A stretch of DNA of 64,000 bases from UBA2199 sp964628035 (GTDB taxonomy: Bacteria > Acidobacteriota > Aminicenantia > UBA2199): the NCBI GenBank assembly GCA_964628035.1, contig CAZVPI010000001.1, positions 558,001-622,000 of the forward strand. The letters are read 5' to 3'. The position numbers and the translations under genes are program-made. A model generated the notes under the pieces. That model had not been told where the DNA came from. It saw only the letters and a program-made list of their open reading frames with translations, and ran no database searches. How positions within the stretch are numbered: the first letter of the stretch is position 1; the number at the start of each line of letters is the position of its first letter. Positions 55,805-64,000 of the stretch are shown here, piece by piece.

Positions 55805-58636
55805 TCACAGGCGCTTCAGGGCCCCGCGGGCGGCAGCGGCGAGCGTCGTGTGCGGGTTGGCCTCGATGCAGGCGCGGTAGCCGGCCCGCGCCGCTGGGGC
55901 GTCGCCGAGAAGTTCCATGGCCCGGGCGTAGACCCAGGCGTCGTACCAGAGCCAAAGCCGGGTCTCCAGGTCGCCCTTGGCCTGCTGGCGCAGCCTGGCG
56001 AAGGCCGGGCCGATCCTGTCCCGGGCCTCCTCTGTTTCCCCTTCCCGGGCCAGCAGGTAGCACAGGGAGACTTCGGTCATGTGACCCTGGCGCAGGGAGA
56101 ACTTCGCCAGGTCCTCGAGGATCCAACGGCAGCGCCCCGTGTCGTCACCGGCCAGCAGCATGGCCCGGGCCAGCAGCAGGCGCAGTTCGCGAATGTCGAA
56201 GAAGCCGGGGACTTTCGCCTCCGCCTGGCGCAGCAGCAGCGCCTGGCCGTGGCGGCCGGCGAACAGTTCCAGCTTGGCCAGCAGCGCTTCGCGCGAATCG
56301 GGGAAATGCCCCTGGAATATTTTCTCGAAGCAGGCGCGGGCTTTTTCGGCTTGCCCGGCGGCCAGGTGGCAATCGCCCTGGAAGAGCAGGCTGCCGACGT
56401 CGAGCCCCGACACGTTTTCGATCTGCGAGAAGGGGCCCGCCATCAGGGCCAGGGCCGCCAGCGGCCCCTTTTCAAAGAACTCGATTTCCAGTAGCCGGGC
56501 CAGCGCGTCGTTGTTCCTGGGGAACAGGCGCAGTGCCTCGCGCAGGCTTTGCCGCGCCTGGGCGTAGCGGCCGAGGTGCGCCTCGCTGTCGCCCTGGAGA
56601 AAGCGCAGCGCCGAACCCAGGTAGGGATTGCGCAGCCCCAGGGCCGCCGCCTCGCCGGCGAGTTCCAGGGCCTTTTCTGGGTTGCGCCGGGCGATGCGCT
56701 GCTGGAAATGCCGTTTGACCAAGGCGTAGGCCAGGGAGAGCGAGGCGGGATCGTCGCGGTGGCGGCTGAGGCGGCCGTTGCGGTCGATCTCCAGCCGGCC
56801 GTCGCGGTGAACGGTGATCGTTTCGCGGTCCTGCTCGTCCAGCAGCCTGACCCGGCCGTGGGCGAGCCAGTCATCCTGGACGATGCGGCAGCGGCGGGGC
56901 ACGAAGACGAGAAAATCGCCGGGGCCGAAGTCCAGGTCGCGCGCGAAGTCAGGGAGCACGCTGTGCACGCCGACGCGGCCGGGCGCCAGGCGCATCTCGG
57001 TCAGGTAGCCCAGGTGGGACAGCAGATTGTTCGCGCCGAGGATCAGCAGCCGCGTTTCCTCCGGGCCGTCGCTCAGGACGCGCGCTTCCTGGATGGAGCC
57101 GGGGCTGCACAGGACGGAGAACGTGGCGCCCTTGAGCGCCACCTGCGCCGAAGGGTACATGCCCTGGAAATTCTGCAGGTGGAACAGCGAAAGCCCCCTG
57201 CTGCCGGCGCCGGCCTGGCGGACCCCCGACAGGGTGAATACCGGGGCGAAGTCGTAGGCGCGCAGGTCGAACGCCTTGCCCTACGCCTCCCGCCCGACCA
57301 GCCCCCCCGCGCGTCGAGCACGGCCAGCTGGTTGTCGCTGCCGGCGGCGTCGACCGCGGCGTCGGCGGGGAACACGCCCTGCCGGGGGTTGGACAGGAAG
57401 GCCAGCACCAGCGGCTGGCGCAGGAAGGGCAGTCGTTCCAGGAACGGCGCGTTGACGAAGCGGATGGGGTTTTGCTGGTCCTGCGTCTCCGGCAGGGGGG
57501 GCGGCGATCAGGCGGGCGTCATGGACGGTGAAGGGGGCGAAGTCCCGCCTCCAGACCGTGCGCCCGAAGCGGTTGACCGCGGCCAGGACGTTGCCGCCGC
57601 CCCTGACCGACGAGAGGCTTGCCGACCCGTAGGTCAGGCGATAGGCGGCGACGCCCAGGAGCGCCGCGGCAACGCCCAGGGCGGCCCGGCGCAGCCAGTC
57701 CGGGACGCGCCTGGCCGCGGCCTGGAGCAGCGGCGCCCTTCGCCGCTGCAGGCACCCGGCCATCTCGGCCGCGCTGCGGAAGCGGTCCCGCGGCCGCTTG
57801 GCCAGCGCCTTGGCCACCACGAATTCCACCCCCTCGGGCACGCGCGCCCCCCGGTCGCAGAGACGGCCGGGTTTCTGGCCAAGGTGCATCAGCACCAGGT
57901 TCATGGTGGTCGTGTCGGGAAAGGGATACGAGCCGGTCAGGCACTGGTACAGCAGGATGCCGAGCTGGTAGATGTCCGACCCGACGCCGAGCTCCAGCCC
58001 CTGGATCTGCTCGGGAGACAGGTAGAACGGCGAGCCGACGATCTCGCCCATCGACGAGGTCTTCTCCGTGTCGCCGATCTCCTTGGCCAGGCCGAAGTCC
58101 AGGATCTTCACCTTGCCCGACCCGTCGGCCATGATGTTCGACGGCTTCAGGTCGCGGTGGATGATCCCCGCCGCGTGCAAGCTCGCCACCGCCTGCAGGA
58201 TTGCGCCGAACAAGGGGCGGAATTCATCCCAGGAATAGGGGCCTTCCGCCTTCAGCCGCTCTTTCAGGGTGCGGCCGGCGATGCGCTCCATGACCGTGAA
58301 CCAGATGCCGCGCCAGCTCTCCAGGGAGTAGATGCGGACGATGCGCGGATCGCCGATGCGGCGCGACAGGGTGGTCTCCCGCTGCACGCGCAGGAACTTT
58401 TTCTCGTCGCGCAGCGACTGCGGGTCGAGGAATTTCAAAGCCACCGGGACCTTCAGGGTCTGGTCGGTGGCGGCGAAGACCAGGCCGAAGCCCCCCTTGC
58501 CGATCAGCCGCTCCACCCGGCAGCGACCGTTGACCACGGCGTCCGCCTTCAGGCGTGCGAGTTCCAGGTAGCGGAGTGGCAGTCCCTCCGCGTCCTCCTG
58601 GCCATTGCCGCCGGCGGTTTTTCCCGCTTCGCTCAT
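55805..58636 (-). pseudogene. Ser/Thr protein kinase-TPR gene broken by two homopolymer frameshifts and an amber codon
   Basis: Three adjacent reading frames form one ancestral gene of about 940 codons. Part 1 (58636-~57502): PknB-type kinase with GKGGFG (46-51), lysine in VALKFL, HRDLKPSN, DFG, SPFYLSPEQIQG, and a membrane helix (WLRRAALGVAAALLGVAAY). Part 2 (~57501-57308), different frame: ETQDQQNPIRFVNAPFLERL, LAFLSNPRQGVFPADAAVD. Part 3 (~57301-55805), original frame: KAFDLRAYDFAPVFTLSG then TPR-like helices. The junctions are a G7 run (57495-57501) and a C7 run (57302-57308); a TAG lies at 57281-57283. The two shifts cancel. Could be decay, sequencing error, or slippage-controlled. The catalytic residues are intact. 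Confidence 0.75.
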
Positions 58637-58688
58637 GAGGGACGATGCTAGCAGGCCGGCGGGCAAACGGCAATCGCAGCCCTGACGA

Positions 58689-58717
58689 TTGCATTGCCCG
58701 CCGCCTTGGCTTACACT
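58689..58717 (+). promoter_or_regulatory. Sigma70-type promoter of the Nudix-ThiE gene
   Basis: TTGCAT (58689-58694), 17-bp spacer, TACACT (58712-58717). An ATG lies at the predicted start (58724); the favoured start codon with a GAGGAACGATCC site is 30 bases downstream (58754). Confidence 0.65.
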
Positions 58718-58753
58718 GGATCCATGCGGCAGCGAGCCGGCGAGGAACGATCC

Positions 58754-59860
58754 ATGAGCAAAATCCATTGCCCGCGTTGCGGCGGCAGGCTGCAGCGGCG
58801 GAACGTCGAGGGGCGCGAGCGCGACTGGTGCCCAGCCTGCAGCCAGGCGGTGTACGACAACCCGGTGCCGGCCACGGCCGCCGTCGTGTTCGACCGCGGA
58901 CTGGAACTGCTGCTGGTGCGCCGCAGCGTGGAGCCGGGCCGGGGCAAATGGTGCCTTCCGGGAGGCTTCCAGGAGACGGGCGAAACCCCCGCACAATGCG
59001 TCGTGCGCGAGCTGCGGGAGGAGACCGGGCTGTCGGGTCGGGTCCTGGAGCTGATCGCCCTGGAGATGGGCCTGAACCCCAGGGCCGGCGAGGTCCTGGT
59101 CGCAGGCTACCGGGTCGAGGTGGCTTCCGGCGAGCCGAGCCCGGGAGACGATGCGGAGGCGGCGGCCTATTTTCCGCTGGAGCGCCTTCCCGAGCTTGCC
59201 TTCCAGAGCCATGCCCGCATCGTCGAGAAGGCCGCCGCCTGCCTGCGGCCGCGCCTGCGCTTCCCGACGCTGCCGGGCGGCGCCTATGTGGTGACCAGCG
59301 GCGACCACCTGGCCGTGGCCCGCGAGGCCTGCCGCGGCGGCGCCCTCATCGTGCAGTACCGCGACAAGGAGGCGCCGGCGGCGCGCCGGCTGCAAACGGC
59401 GCGGGCCATCGCCGCCGCCTGCCGGGAGGGCGGCGCCCTGTTCCTGGTCAACGACCAGCTGGATATCGCCCTGCTTGCCGGCGCCGACGGCGTCCACCTC
59501 GGCCAGGACGACGTGCCGATCGAGGAGGCACGGGCGCTGCTCGGCCCGGGAAAGGTCATCGGCGTTTCGTGCACCACTCTGGAGCAGGCGCTCGCGGCCG
59601 AGCGCCGCGGCGCCGATTACCTCGGCGTGGGGGCGGTGATCGCCACCCCCACCAAGGTGGAGTATCCTGTGGTCGGGCTGGAGGGGCTTAGGCGCATCTG
59701 TCAGGCGGTCGCCATCCCGGTGGCCGCCATCGGCGGTGTCAGCCTGGCGAACGGGGCGGCGGTGAAGGAGGCCGGGGCGAAATACCTGGCCATGGTGCGC
59801 GAGTTCCAGGAGCAGGCGGCGGATCGGGCGGCGGCCGCCAACCGCCTCTATTCCCGCTGA
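58754..59860 (+). CDS. Zinc-ribbon Nudix hydrolase fused to thiamine phosphate synthase (ThiE)
   Basis: 368 residues from ATG 58754; an in-frame ATG at 58724 would add ten residues. Zinc ribbon C6, C9, C26, C29, then Nudix box GGFQETGETPAQCVVRELRE plus ETGL (G.....E.......RE..EE.G). From about residue 175: ThiE domain with AYVVTSG, LIVQYRDKEAPAARR, FLVNDQLDIALLAGADGVHLGQDD (split: LVNDQLDIAL, GADGVHLGQDD), VIGVSCTTLEQ, YLGVGAVIATPTK and AIGGVSLAN. ThiE joins HMP-PP to HET-P to make thiamine phosphate; a fused Nudix could hydrolyse a nucleotide, thiamine diphosphate or a damaged pyrophosphate. Convergent with thiM, 12 bp apart. Confidence 0.9.
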   Translation: MSKIHCPRCGGRLQRRNVEGRERDWCPACSQAVYDNPVPATAAVVFDRGLELLLVRRSVEPGRGKWCLPGGFQETGETPAQCVVRELREETGLSGRVLELIALEMGLNPRAGEVLVAGYRVEVASGEPSPGDDAEAAAYFPLERLPELAFQSHARIVEKAAACLRPRLRFPTLPGGAYVVTSGDHLAVAREACRGGALIVQYRDKEAPAARRLQTARAIAAACREGGALFLVNDQLDIALLAGADGVHLGQDDVPIEEARALLGPGKVIGVSCTTLEQALAAERRGADYLGVGAVIATPTKVEYPVVGLEGLRRICQAVAIPVAAIGGVSLANGAAVKEAGAKYLAMVREFQEQAADRAAAANRLYSR

Positions 59861-59872
59861 CCGGGGCCGGCC

Positions 59873-60688
59873 TCAGGCGCCGGTCTCCCAGCGCAGCCTG
59901 AGCCGGCGGGAGATCCCCTCCCCGCCCAGGCCGTGCAGCGCGTCGAGGAAATGCATCTGCAGGCTGCCGGGACCGGCCGCCTTTTCCCCGGCGATTTCGC
60001 CGGCGATGCCCATGACGGCCATGGCCGAGACCACGGCCCGCATCCGGTCTGGCTGGACGGCGATGAAGGCGCCGCACAGGGCCGTGGCTGTGCAGCCCAG
60101 GCCGGTGACCCTGGGCATCAGAGGGTGGCCGTTCTCCACCCGCGCCACCCGCTCCTGGTCGACCACGTAGTCGCTGGGGCCGCTGACGCACACGACGCAG
60201 TCGTGCTGGCCGCTCAGCCACTGGGCGCTGGCCAGGGCGCTTTCGGCCGCGGCGGCGCTGTCGACCCCCTTGGTGGCCGAGAAGTCCCCGCCGGCGGCGA
60301 TGATCTCCGAGGCGTTGCCGCGGATGGCGGTGGGCCAGGCCTTCTCCAGCAGCGAACGGAAAACCCGCGTCCGGTAGGGAGTGGCTCCGACCCCCACCGG
60401 GTCGCAGACGATGGGGATCCCTTTCCTGGCAGCGGCAGCGGCCGCCTTGGCCATGGCCGCCACCCAGGGCTCGCTGAGAGTGCCGATGTTGAGGACCAGC
60501 GCGGAGGCGATGGCCGCCATGTCCTCTACCTCCTCGGCGGCGTGGGCCATGACCGGCGAGGCGCCGACGGCCAGCAGGGCGTTGGCCGTGCTGTTCATGG
60601 CCACGTAGTTGGTGATGTTGTGCACCAGGGGCGATTTGGCCCGCACCAGGTCCAGGTCTGTGCTGATCTCCTTGGCTGTCAGATGCAT
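59873..60688 (-). CDS. thiM: Hydroxyethylthiazole kinase
   Basis: 271 residues. ThiM blocks: SPLVHNITNYVAMNSTANALLAVGASPVMAHA (motif PLVHNITNYV then ASPVMAHA), VLNIGTLSEPWV, PIVCDPVGVGATPYR, IRGNASEIIAAGG, CVVCVSGPSDYVVD and MPRVTGLGCTATALCGAFIAV. Phosphorylates hydroxyethylthiazole for the coupling step done by ThiE. GGAGG precedes ATG 60688. Heptad copy 9 lies directly upstream. Confidence 0.95.
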   Translation of the reverse strand: MHLTAKEISTDLDLVRAKSPLVHNITNYVAMNSTANALLAVGASPVMAHAAEEVEDMAAIASALVLNIGTLSEPWVAAMAKAAAAAARKGIPIVCDPVGVGATPYRTRVFRSLLEKAWPTAIRGNASEIIAAGGDFSATKGVDSAAAAESALASAQWLSGQHDCVVCVSGPSDYVVDQERVARVENGHPLMPRVTGLGCTATALCGAFIAVQPDRMRAVVSAMAVMGIAGEIAGEKAAGPGSLQMHFLDALHGLGGEGISRRLRLRWETGA

Positions 60689-60703
60689 GCTAGGCCTCCA
60701 TTG

Positions 60704-60838
60704 TTAGTGATAAGTGAAAAGTGAAAAGTTAAAAGTGGAAATGAAAAAGCGATTGCCCGGCTCTTGTACAAGCCGGAATCCCGGCAGCCCATGCTCTTTC
60801 ACTTTTTCACCTTTCACTTTTCACTGTTCACTTTTCAC
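60704..60838. repeat. Inverted heptad element (copy 9), AGTGAAA type
   Basis: Left arm TTAGTGA, TAAGTGA, AAAGTGA, AAAGTTA, AAAGTGG (60704-60738). Core about 55 bp. Right arm has TCAC at 60807, 60814, 60821, 60828 and 60835, seven bases apart, with one further unit at 60799 one base out of step. A/T-rich word in an otherwise GC-rich genome. Confidence 0.82.
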
Positions 60839-60847
60839 TGGTTCAAC

Positions 60848-61564
60848 CTACAGTCCCAGGAACTGCACGGCCAGACCCGACAGGAATATCGTTCCGCCGG
60901 CCAGCGCATGGGCCCAGCGCTCGAGGCGCCCCAGGCGCACGAAACTCAAGCCCCAGGCGGAGAGGGCGATGACCGCCAGCATGGTGGCGAGGGTGGCGAC
61001 GGTGAAAGCGCCCGCCACGAGAACGACTCCCGGGAGGCTGTGCCGGGCCGCCGGGTACATGACCAGCGGGATCAGCGGCTCGCAGGGGCCGAAGACGAAG
61101 AGGATGAACAGGACCCAGGGGGTGATGCTCGCCTTCTCCCTGCGCTCATGGACATGGGCGTGCTCGCTCTCGTGCCCGTGGACGTGCTCGTGGACGCTGC
61201 CGTCGGCGTGGACATGGCGATGGCGGTGGGGCCGGTTCTTCATGGCCCGATGCAGCCCCCAGACCATGTAGGCGAAGCCGAAGCCGATGAACAGCCAGGC
61301 GGCGGCGTTGCCGCGCCACGACTCGGTGGCCTCGAGGCGGCCGACGGCGATGCCCAGGGCCAGGCCGAGAAAGCCCAGCAGCACCGAGCTCAGCACGTGG
61401 CCCAGGCCGCAGAGAAAGGCGATGCCGAGGGTCCTGCGCAGGGGCCACTGCCGGGCCTTGGCCATGGCGATGAAGGGCAGGTAGTGGTCGGGGCCGATCA
61501 GGGTGTGGAAGAAACCCAGGAAAAGAGCCGTGCCGGCGAGGATCCAGATCTCGCTGCTGATCAT
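60848..61564 (-). CDS. UreH/NicO-like metal transporter with His-rich loop
   Basis: 238 residues, about six membrane helices. First helix ends FHTLIGPDHYLPFIAM, with the H-x4-D-H pattern of NicO/UreH-type nickel-cobalt permeases; second helix GIAFLCGLGHVLSSVLLGFLG; later FVFGPCEPLIPLVMYP. Between helices 3 and 4 is a cytoplasmic or outside loop packed with histidines (HRHRHVHADGSVHEHVHGHE). Probably moves or stores a transition metal. A TATAAT box at 61602-61597 with a weak -35 precedes it. Confidence 0.8.
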   Translation of the reverse strand: MISSEIWILAGTALFLGFFHTLIGPDHYLPFIAMAKARQWPLRRTLGIAFLCGLGHVLSSVLLGFLGLALGIAVGRLEATESWRGNAAAWLFIGFGFAYMVWGLHRAMKNRPHRHRHVHADGSVHEHVHGHESEHAHVHERREKASITPWVLFILFVFGPCEPLIPLVMYPAARHSLPGVVLVAGAFTVATLATMLAVIALSAWGLSFVRLGRLERWAHALAGGTIFLSGLAVQFLGL

Positions 61565-61653
61565 GAGGGAGGTTCTCCTTCGCGCTCCGAGCCCGGATTA
61601 TAGCACGGCAGGATCCCGATGCGAAAAGGCCGGTCGAGTGTCAGGGCTGCGGA

Positions 61654-62400
61654 TTATCTCTTCAGCGCCGCCTTGGAGAAGAGAGCCTCGGGGATGGCGG
61701 CGTCGAACTCGATCTCCAGGATGACGAACTCCGTGCCCTCGCCCTCCTTCATCACGTCCTTGAAGCGGGCGCGGTCGGGGAGCCAGCGGCGGCCGAAGCG
61801 GCGCACGCTCTCCACCACGGTGGTCTTGAGCAGCCTGCCGCCGCGGGCGAACAGCTCCTCCTTCAGCACCGTGTAGCGCTCGCGGTCGACCCAGAGGCGG
61901 CGCCGGGGATAGGCGGCGTCCTCCTTCCTCGCCTCCAGGTCAAGGATGCGGCACGACCGGTCCAGCAGCGTCTCCTCGCCGGCGATGGCGGCGTCGTGAT
62001 TGCCCAGCAGCCGCGGGTCCTCCATCATGTCCTCGTAGGACAGGTCGGAACCCATGACCGACTGGCGCAGCATGTGGCCGGCGATGAGGATGACGCGGTC
62101 GCTGGCCGGGTAGTAGGTCCACAGCTGGTCGCCCAGCTTGAGCATCTTGGTCCCCCGCTCGCGCGGCGGGTCGAGGTACTCGGAGAAGGACTTTTCCGTC
62201 CCCTGCACCCAGGACTTGACGCGGACGGTGCGGCTGCCGCGGCGGCCGTGGATGATCATCTCCGAGAGGATGACCTTGTTGCCCGCTACCCGGTTTTCGT
62301 CGATCCGCGCCAGGATGTCGGCGGCGGACTCGGCCGGAACGAGGCCCCGGGACAGCGAGAGAAACAGGCCGAGAATGAGGATCGTTTTTGCTTGCTTCAT
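61654..62400 (-). CDS. Outer-membrane lipoprotein-sorting (LolA-like) protein
   Basis: 248 residues from ATG 62400 overlapping the permease stop (ATGA). Signal peptide ILILGLFLSLSRGLVPA, then VILSEMIIHGRRGSRTVRVKSW, SEYLDPPRERGTKMLKLGDQLW, RQSVMGSDLSYEDMMED and RRRLWVDRERYTVLKEELFA. This DUF4292/LolA-like beta half-barrel type (TIGR-type outer membrane lipoprotein-sorting protein) usually sits with LolCDE-like permeases, as here. It shuttles a lipid or lipoprotein through the periplasm. Confidence 0.85.
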   Translation of the reverse strand: MKQAKTILILGLFLSLSRGLVPAESAADILARIDENRVAGNKVILSEMIIHGRRGSRTVRVKSWVQGTEKSFSEYLDPPRERGTKMLKLGDQLWTYYPASDRVILIAGHMLRQSVMGSDLSYEDMMEDPRLLGNHDAAIAGEETLLDRSCRILDLEARKEDAAYPRRRLWVDRERYTVLKEELFARGGRLLKTTVVESVRRFGRRWLPDRARFKDVMKEGEGTEFVILEIEFDAAIPEALFSKAALKR

Positions 62401-63671
62401 GTCTCCAGCTCCTTGAGCAGGCGCGAGGTCTGCCGCTTGTAGATGGCCCGACCCGCCATGGCCGCGCCCAGCACGGTGGCGGCCAGGCCCGGGATGAAGC
62501 CGATGACGTAGGCCGGCGCCGTAACGTGAGTATGGAAGCGGGTCGTCATCAGCATGGATGCGTTCCTCATGAGTCTGGCGAAGTCGAGGCCGTGCTTCTG
62601 CACGGTGTAGGCCAGGGCCAGCCCCAGGGCCGTGCCCAGGAACGATCCGACCAGGCCGATGATCGCCGCCTCGGCGATCATGGAGCGGTAGACCTGCCCC
62701 TTGGTCTCGCCCAAGGCCAGGCGCACGCCGATCTCGCCGTAGCGGCGGATGTTGCCCATCAGGCCGGTGTTCCACAGGACGATGAACATCGTGGCCAGGA
62801 AAACGATCACCATCGCCCCCAGGATGGTGTCCATGTAATCCAGGAGCTGCCCCATGCCGCTCAGGGTGACCAGCGTCTCCATGCGCGGGGCGAAGGGGTC
62901 GTCGGAGGAGGCGAAGCGGGCGTTGAAGCGCTCCGCCTCGGCGGCGGCCAGCCGGGGGTCGTAGAAGCCGCTGCGGAAGAAGCCGGCGATCTCGCCGGCG
63001 GCGTCGTCCATGTCCAGGACGGCCCGGGCGTCGGCGATGTCCAGGATCATCATGCCGCGGTCCATGGCCGGGGCGCCGAAGCGGAAGGTGCCGGCGACGG
63101 TGAAGTTGGCCGTGGCCATGCCGCCGAACATGGTGCCGGCGATCAGGGTGACAACCGTCCCCGGCGCCGCGCCCAGGCGCGAGGCGAACTCGTGGGCCAA
63201 CAGCACTTCACCCCTGCCGGCGGGGAGCGAGCCGCTGGCCAGCGCCGGCTGCAGGTCCAGAATTTCCGGCTCGGGGGAGCCGGGCGAGAAAAGGTCCACG
63301 GCCAGTCCGCCGACCGGGCCCTGGGCGCGGGTCTCGCCCTGTTCGTCGGGCACGTCGAGAAGGCCGGCGAAACGGATGCGCGGGGTCCAGGAAGAGGCGG
63401 TGAAATCGCGCTGTAGGCGTGCCAGCAGGTCGCCGACGCCGGTCAGGGCCAGGTCATTGGGCAGCTGCTCCTTCTCCCCGGCGTAGGCCCGGCTCATGAC
63501 GGCGACGTGGCCCGAGCCGAGGCGGGCGCTGGTGCCGAGGAAGTTCTCCGCGAACCCCTTGATCCAGGAGAACATCACCACGGTCAGCATGACGCCCAGG
63601 ACCACCGTCAGCAGCGGGAAGAGGCTGCGCGAACGGTCGCGCCACAATCCCAGGCAGAGAAAGCGGATCAT
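62397..63671 (-). CDS. FtsX-domain ABC permease (LolC/E- or MacB-like)
   Basis: 424 residues from ATG 63671 (ATGA overlap). N-terminal helix (SLFPLLTVVLGVMLTVVMF), a large periplasmic domain (~45-270: RLGSGHVAVMSRAYAGEKEQ, GEVLLAHEFASRLGAAPGTVV), then FtsX helices (LGAMVIVFLATMFIVLWNT, IIGLVGSFLGTALGLALAY, and the last one) with the coupling text RRYGEIGVRLALGETKGQVYR. Partner ATPase must lie to the right of the window. Together with the second permease and the LolA-like protein it forms a lipid or lipoprotein exporter. Confidence 0.88.
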   Translation of the reverse strand: MIRFLCLGLWRDRSRSLFPLLTVVLGVMLTVVMFSWIKGFAENFLGTSARLGSGHVAVMSRAYAGEKEQLPNDLALTGVGDLLARLQRDFTASSWTPRIRFAGLLDVPDEQGETRAQGPVGGLAVDLFSPGSPEPEILDLQPALASGSLPAGRGEVLLAHEFASRLGAAPGTVVTLIAGTMFGGMATANFTVAGTFRFGAPAMDRGMMILDIADARAVLDMDDAAGEIAGFFRSGFYDPRLAAAEAERFNARFASSDDPFAPRMETLVTLSGMGQLLDYMDTILGAMVIVFLATMFIVLWNTGLMGNIRRYGEIGVRLALGETKGQVYRSMIAEAAIIGLVGSFLGTALGLALAYTVQKHGLDFARLMRNASMLMTTRFHTHVTAPAYVIGFIPGLAATVLGAAMAGRAIYKRQTSRLLKELET

Positions 63672-64000
63672 GAGATCCTCCCGCGCAGCGCCTCGGTGGG
63701 CTTGAGGCGGGCGATGCGCCGGGTGGGCAGCAGGCTGACCAGGGTGGTCACGGCCAGCGCAAGCAGCGCGATCCCAAGGATGTAGCCGGCGCCGTAAACC
63801 GGGTAGATCTTCTCGCCGATGGAGATGCCCATGCCCTCGGTGCCGGCGGGAACGGCGAAGCCGAACCGCGCCTGGGTCCAGAGCAGGGGCAGGCCCCAGA
63901 GGGCGCCCAGGATAACGGCCAGCACGCCGTGCAGCGCCCCCTCCAGGGTGAACAGGCGGATCACCTGGCCGCGGGTGAAACCCAGTGCCACCAGGGTGCC
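63668..64000 (-). CDS. FtsX-domain ABC permease, C-terminal part
   Basis: C-terminal 110 residues, open to the right edge. Contains coupling-helix text ALGFTRGQVIRLFTLEGALHGVLAVILGALWG and last helices YGAGYILGIALLALAVTTLVSLLPTRRIARLKPTEALRG; the SxxPxxRaarldPveALR ending is standard for FtsX/MacB permeases. Second permease of the pair; overlaps the next gene by ATGA. N-terminus is outside the window. Confidence 0.88.
   Translation of the reverse strand, partial: GTLVALGFTRGQVIRLFTLEGALHGVLAVILGALWGLPLLWTQARFGFAVPAGTEGMGISIGEKIYPVYGAGYILGIALLALAVTTLVSLLPTRRIARLKPTEALRGRIS

Overview
This is a GC-rich (visibly well above 60 percent) bacterial chromosome segment with densely packed genes in ATGA/TGATG-overlapping operons on both strands. 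Tol-Pal, LptE, OmpA-like, TonB-like and lipoprotein-sorting genes indicate a Gram-negative (two-membrane) cell. A bacterial V-type ATPase of the E-DUF2764-A-B-D-I-K layout, EtfAB, a three-gene biotin-dependent acyl-CoA carboxylase, an acyl-CoA ligase and an LutA/GlcF-type iron-sulfur protein suggest an anaerobe or facultative heterotroph that handles acyl-CoAs and probably uses a sodium gradient. The lineage may lie near Acidobacteriota/Aminicenantota, but this is inference: no rRNA or tRNA gene was seen.

Layout. 1-4.7 kb: 3' end of mnmG, a porin-like protein, and a split M16 peptidase pair. 4.9-9.3 kb: beta-CASP nuclease, YgjP-type metallopeptidase, FtsK. 9.3-11.5 kb: ECF sigma factor, anti-sigma, double TonB-domain protein. 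11.5-15.7 kb (minus): leuS-lptE-holA. 15.8-18.4 kb: MacA-like adaptor, ABC ATPase, Yip1 protein. 18.9-20.7 kb: OmpA-like protein and a coiled-coil partner. 20.8-24.9 kb: prenyl synthase, CYTH, nucleotidyltransferase, GAF-like protein, pyrE, LOG. 24.9-27.3 kb (minus): gmd, cupin, cysQ. 27.9-29.6 kb (minus): etfBA. 29.7-39.0 kb (minus): tolQRAB and pal-cpoB, then ssb, an MglA-like GTPase and three envelope or periplasmic genes. 39.2-42.7 kb: carboxylase operon. 42.8-46.4 kb: membrane-anchored protein, folK, ferritin-like protein, acyl-CoA ligase. 46.6-47.2 kb: lipoprotein gene interrupted by two amber codons. 47.3-54.5 kb (minus): V-ATPase. 54.6-58.6 kb (minus): Fe-S protein and a broken Ser/Thr kinase-TPR gene. 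58.8-61.6 kb: Nudix-ThiE fusion, thiM, UreH/NicO-like transporter. 61.7-64 kb (minus): LolA-like protein and ABC permeases.

The most unusual signal is a recurrent intergenic element. At least nine copies in 64 kb consist of a tandem array of variable 7-bp units, a core (about 35-100 bp in simple copies), then the same heptad type inverted. The heptad word differs between copies (CGGNNNN, TGACRAG, AGTGAAA and others) while the 7-bp register and inverted architecture are kept. Three copies contain the stop codon of the neighbouring gene. Other points of interest: a biotin carboxylase-like protein lacking the usual bicarbonate/biotin residues, three in-frame TAG codons in two otherwise intact genes, compensating homopolymer frameshifts in a kinase gene, a T11 tract inside the pal promoter spacer, a Nudix-ThiE fusion, and good -10 boxes so close to start codons that several mRNAs look leaderless.
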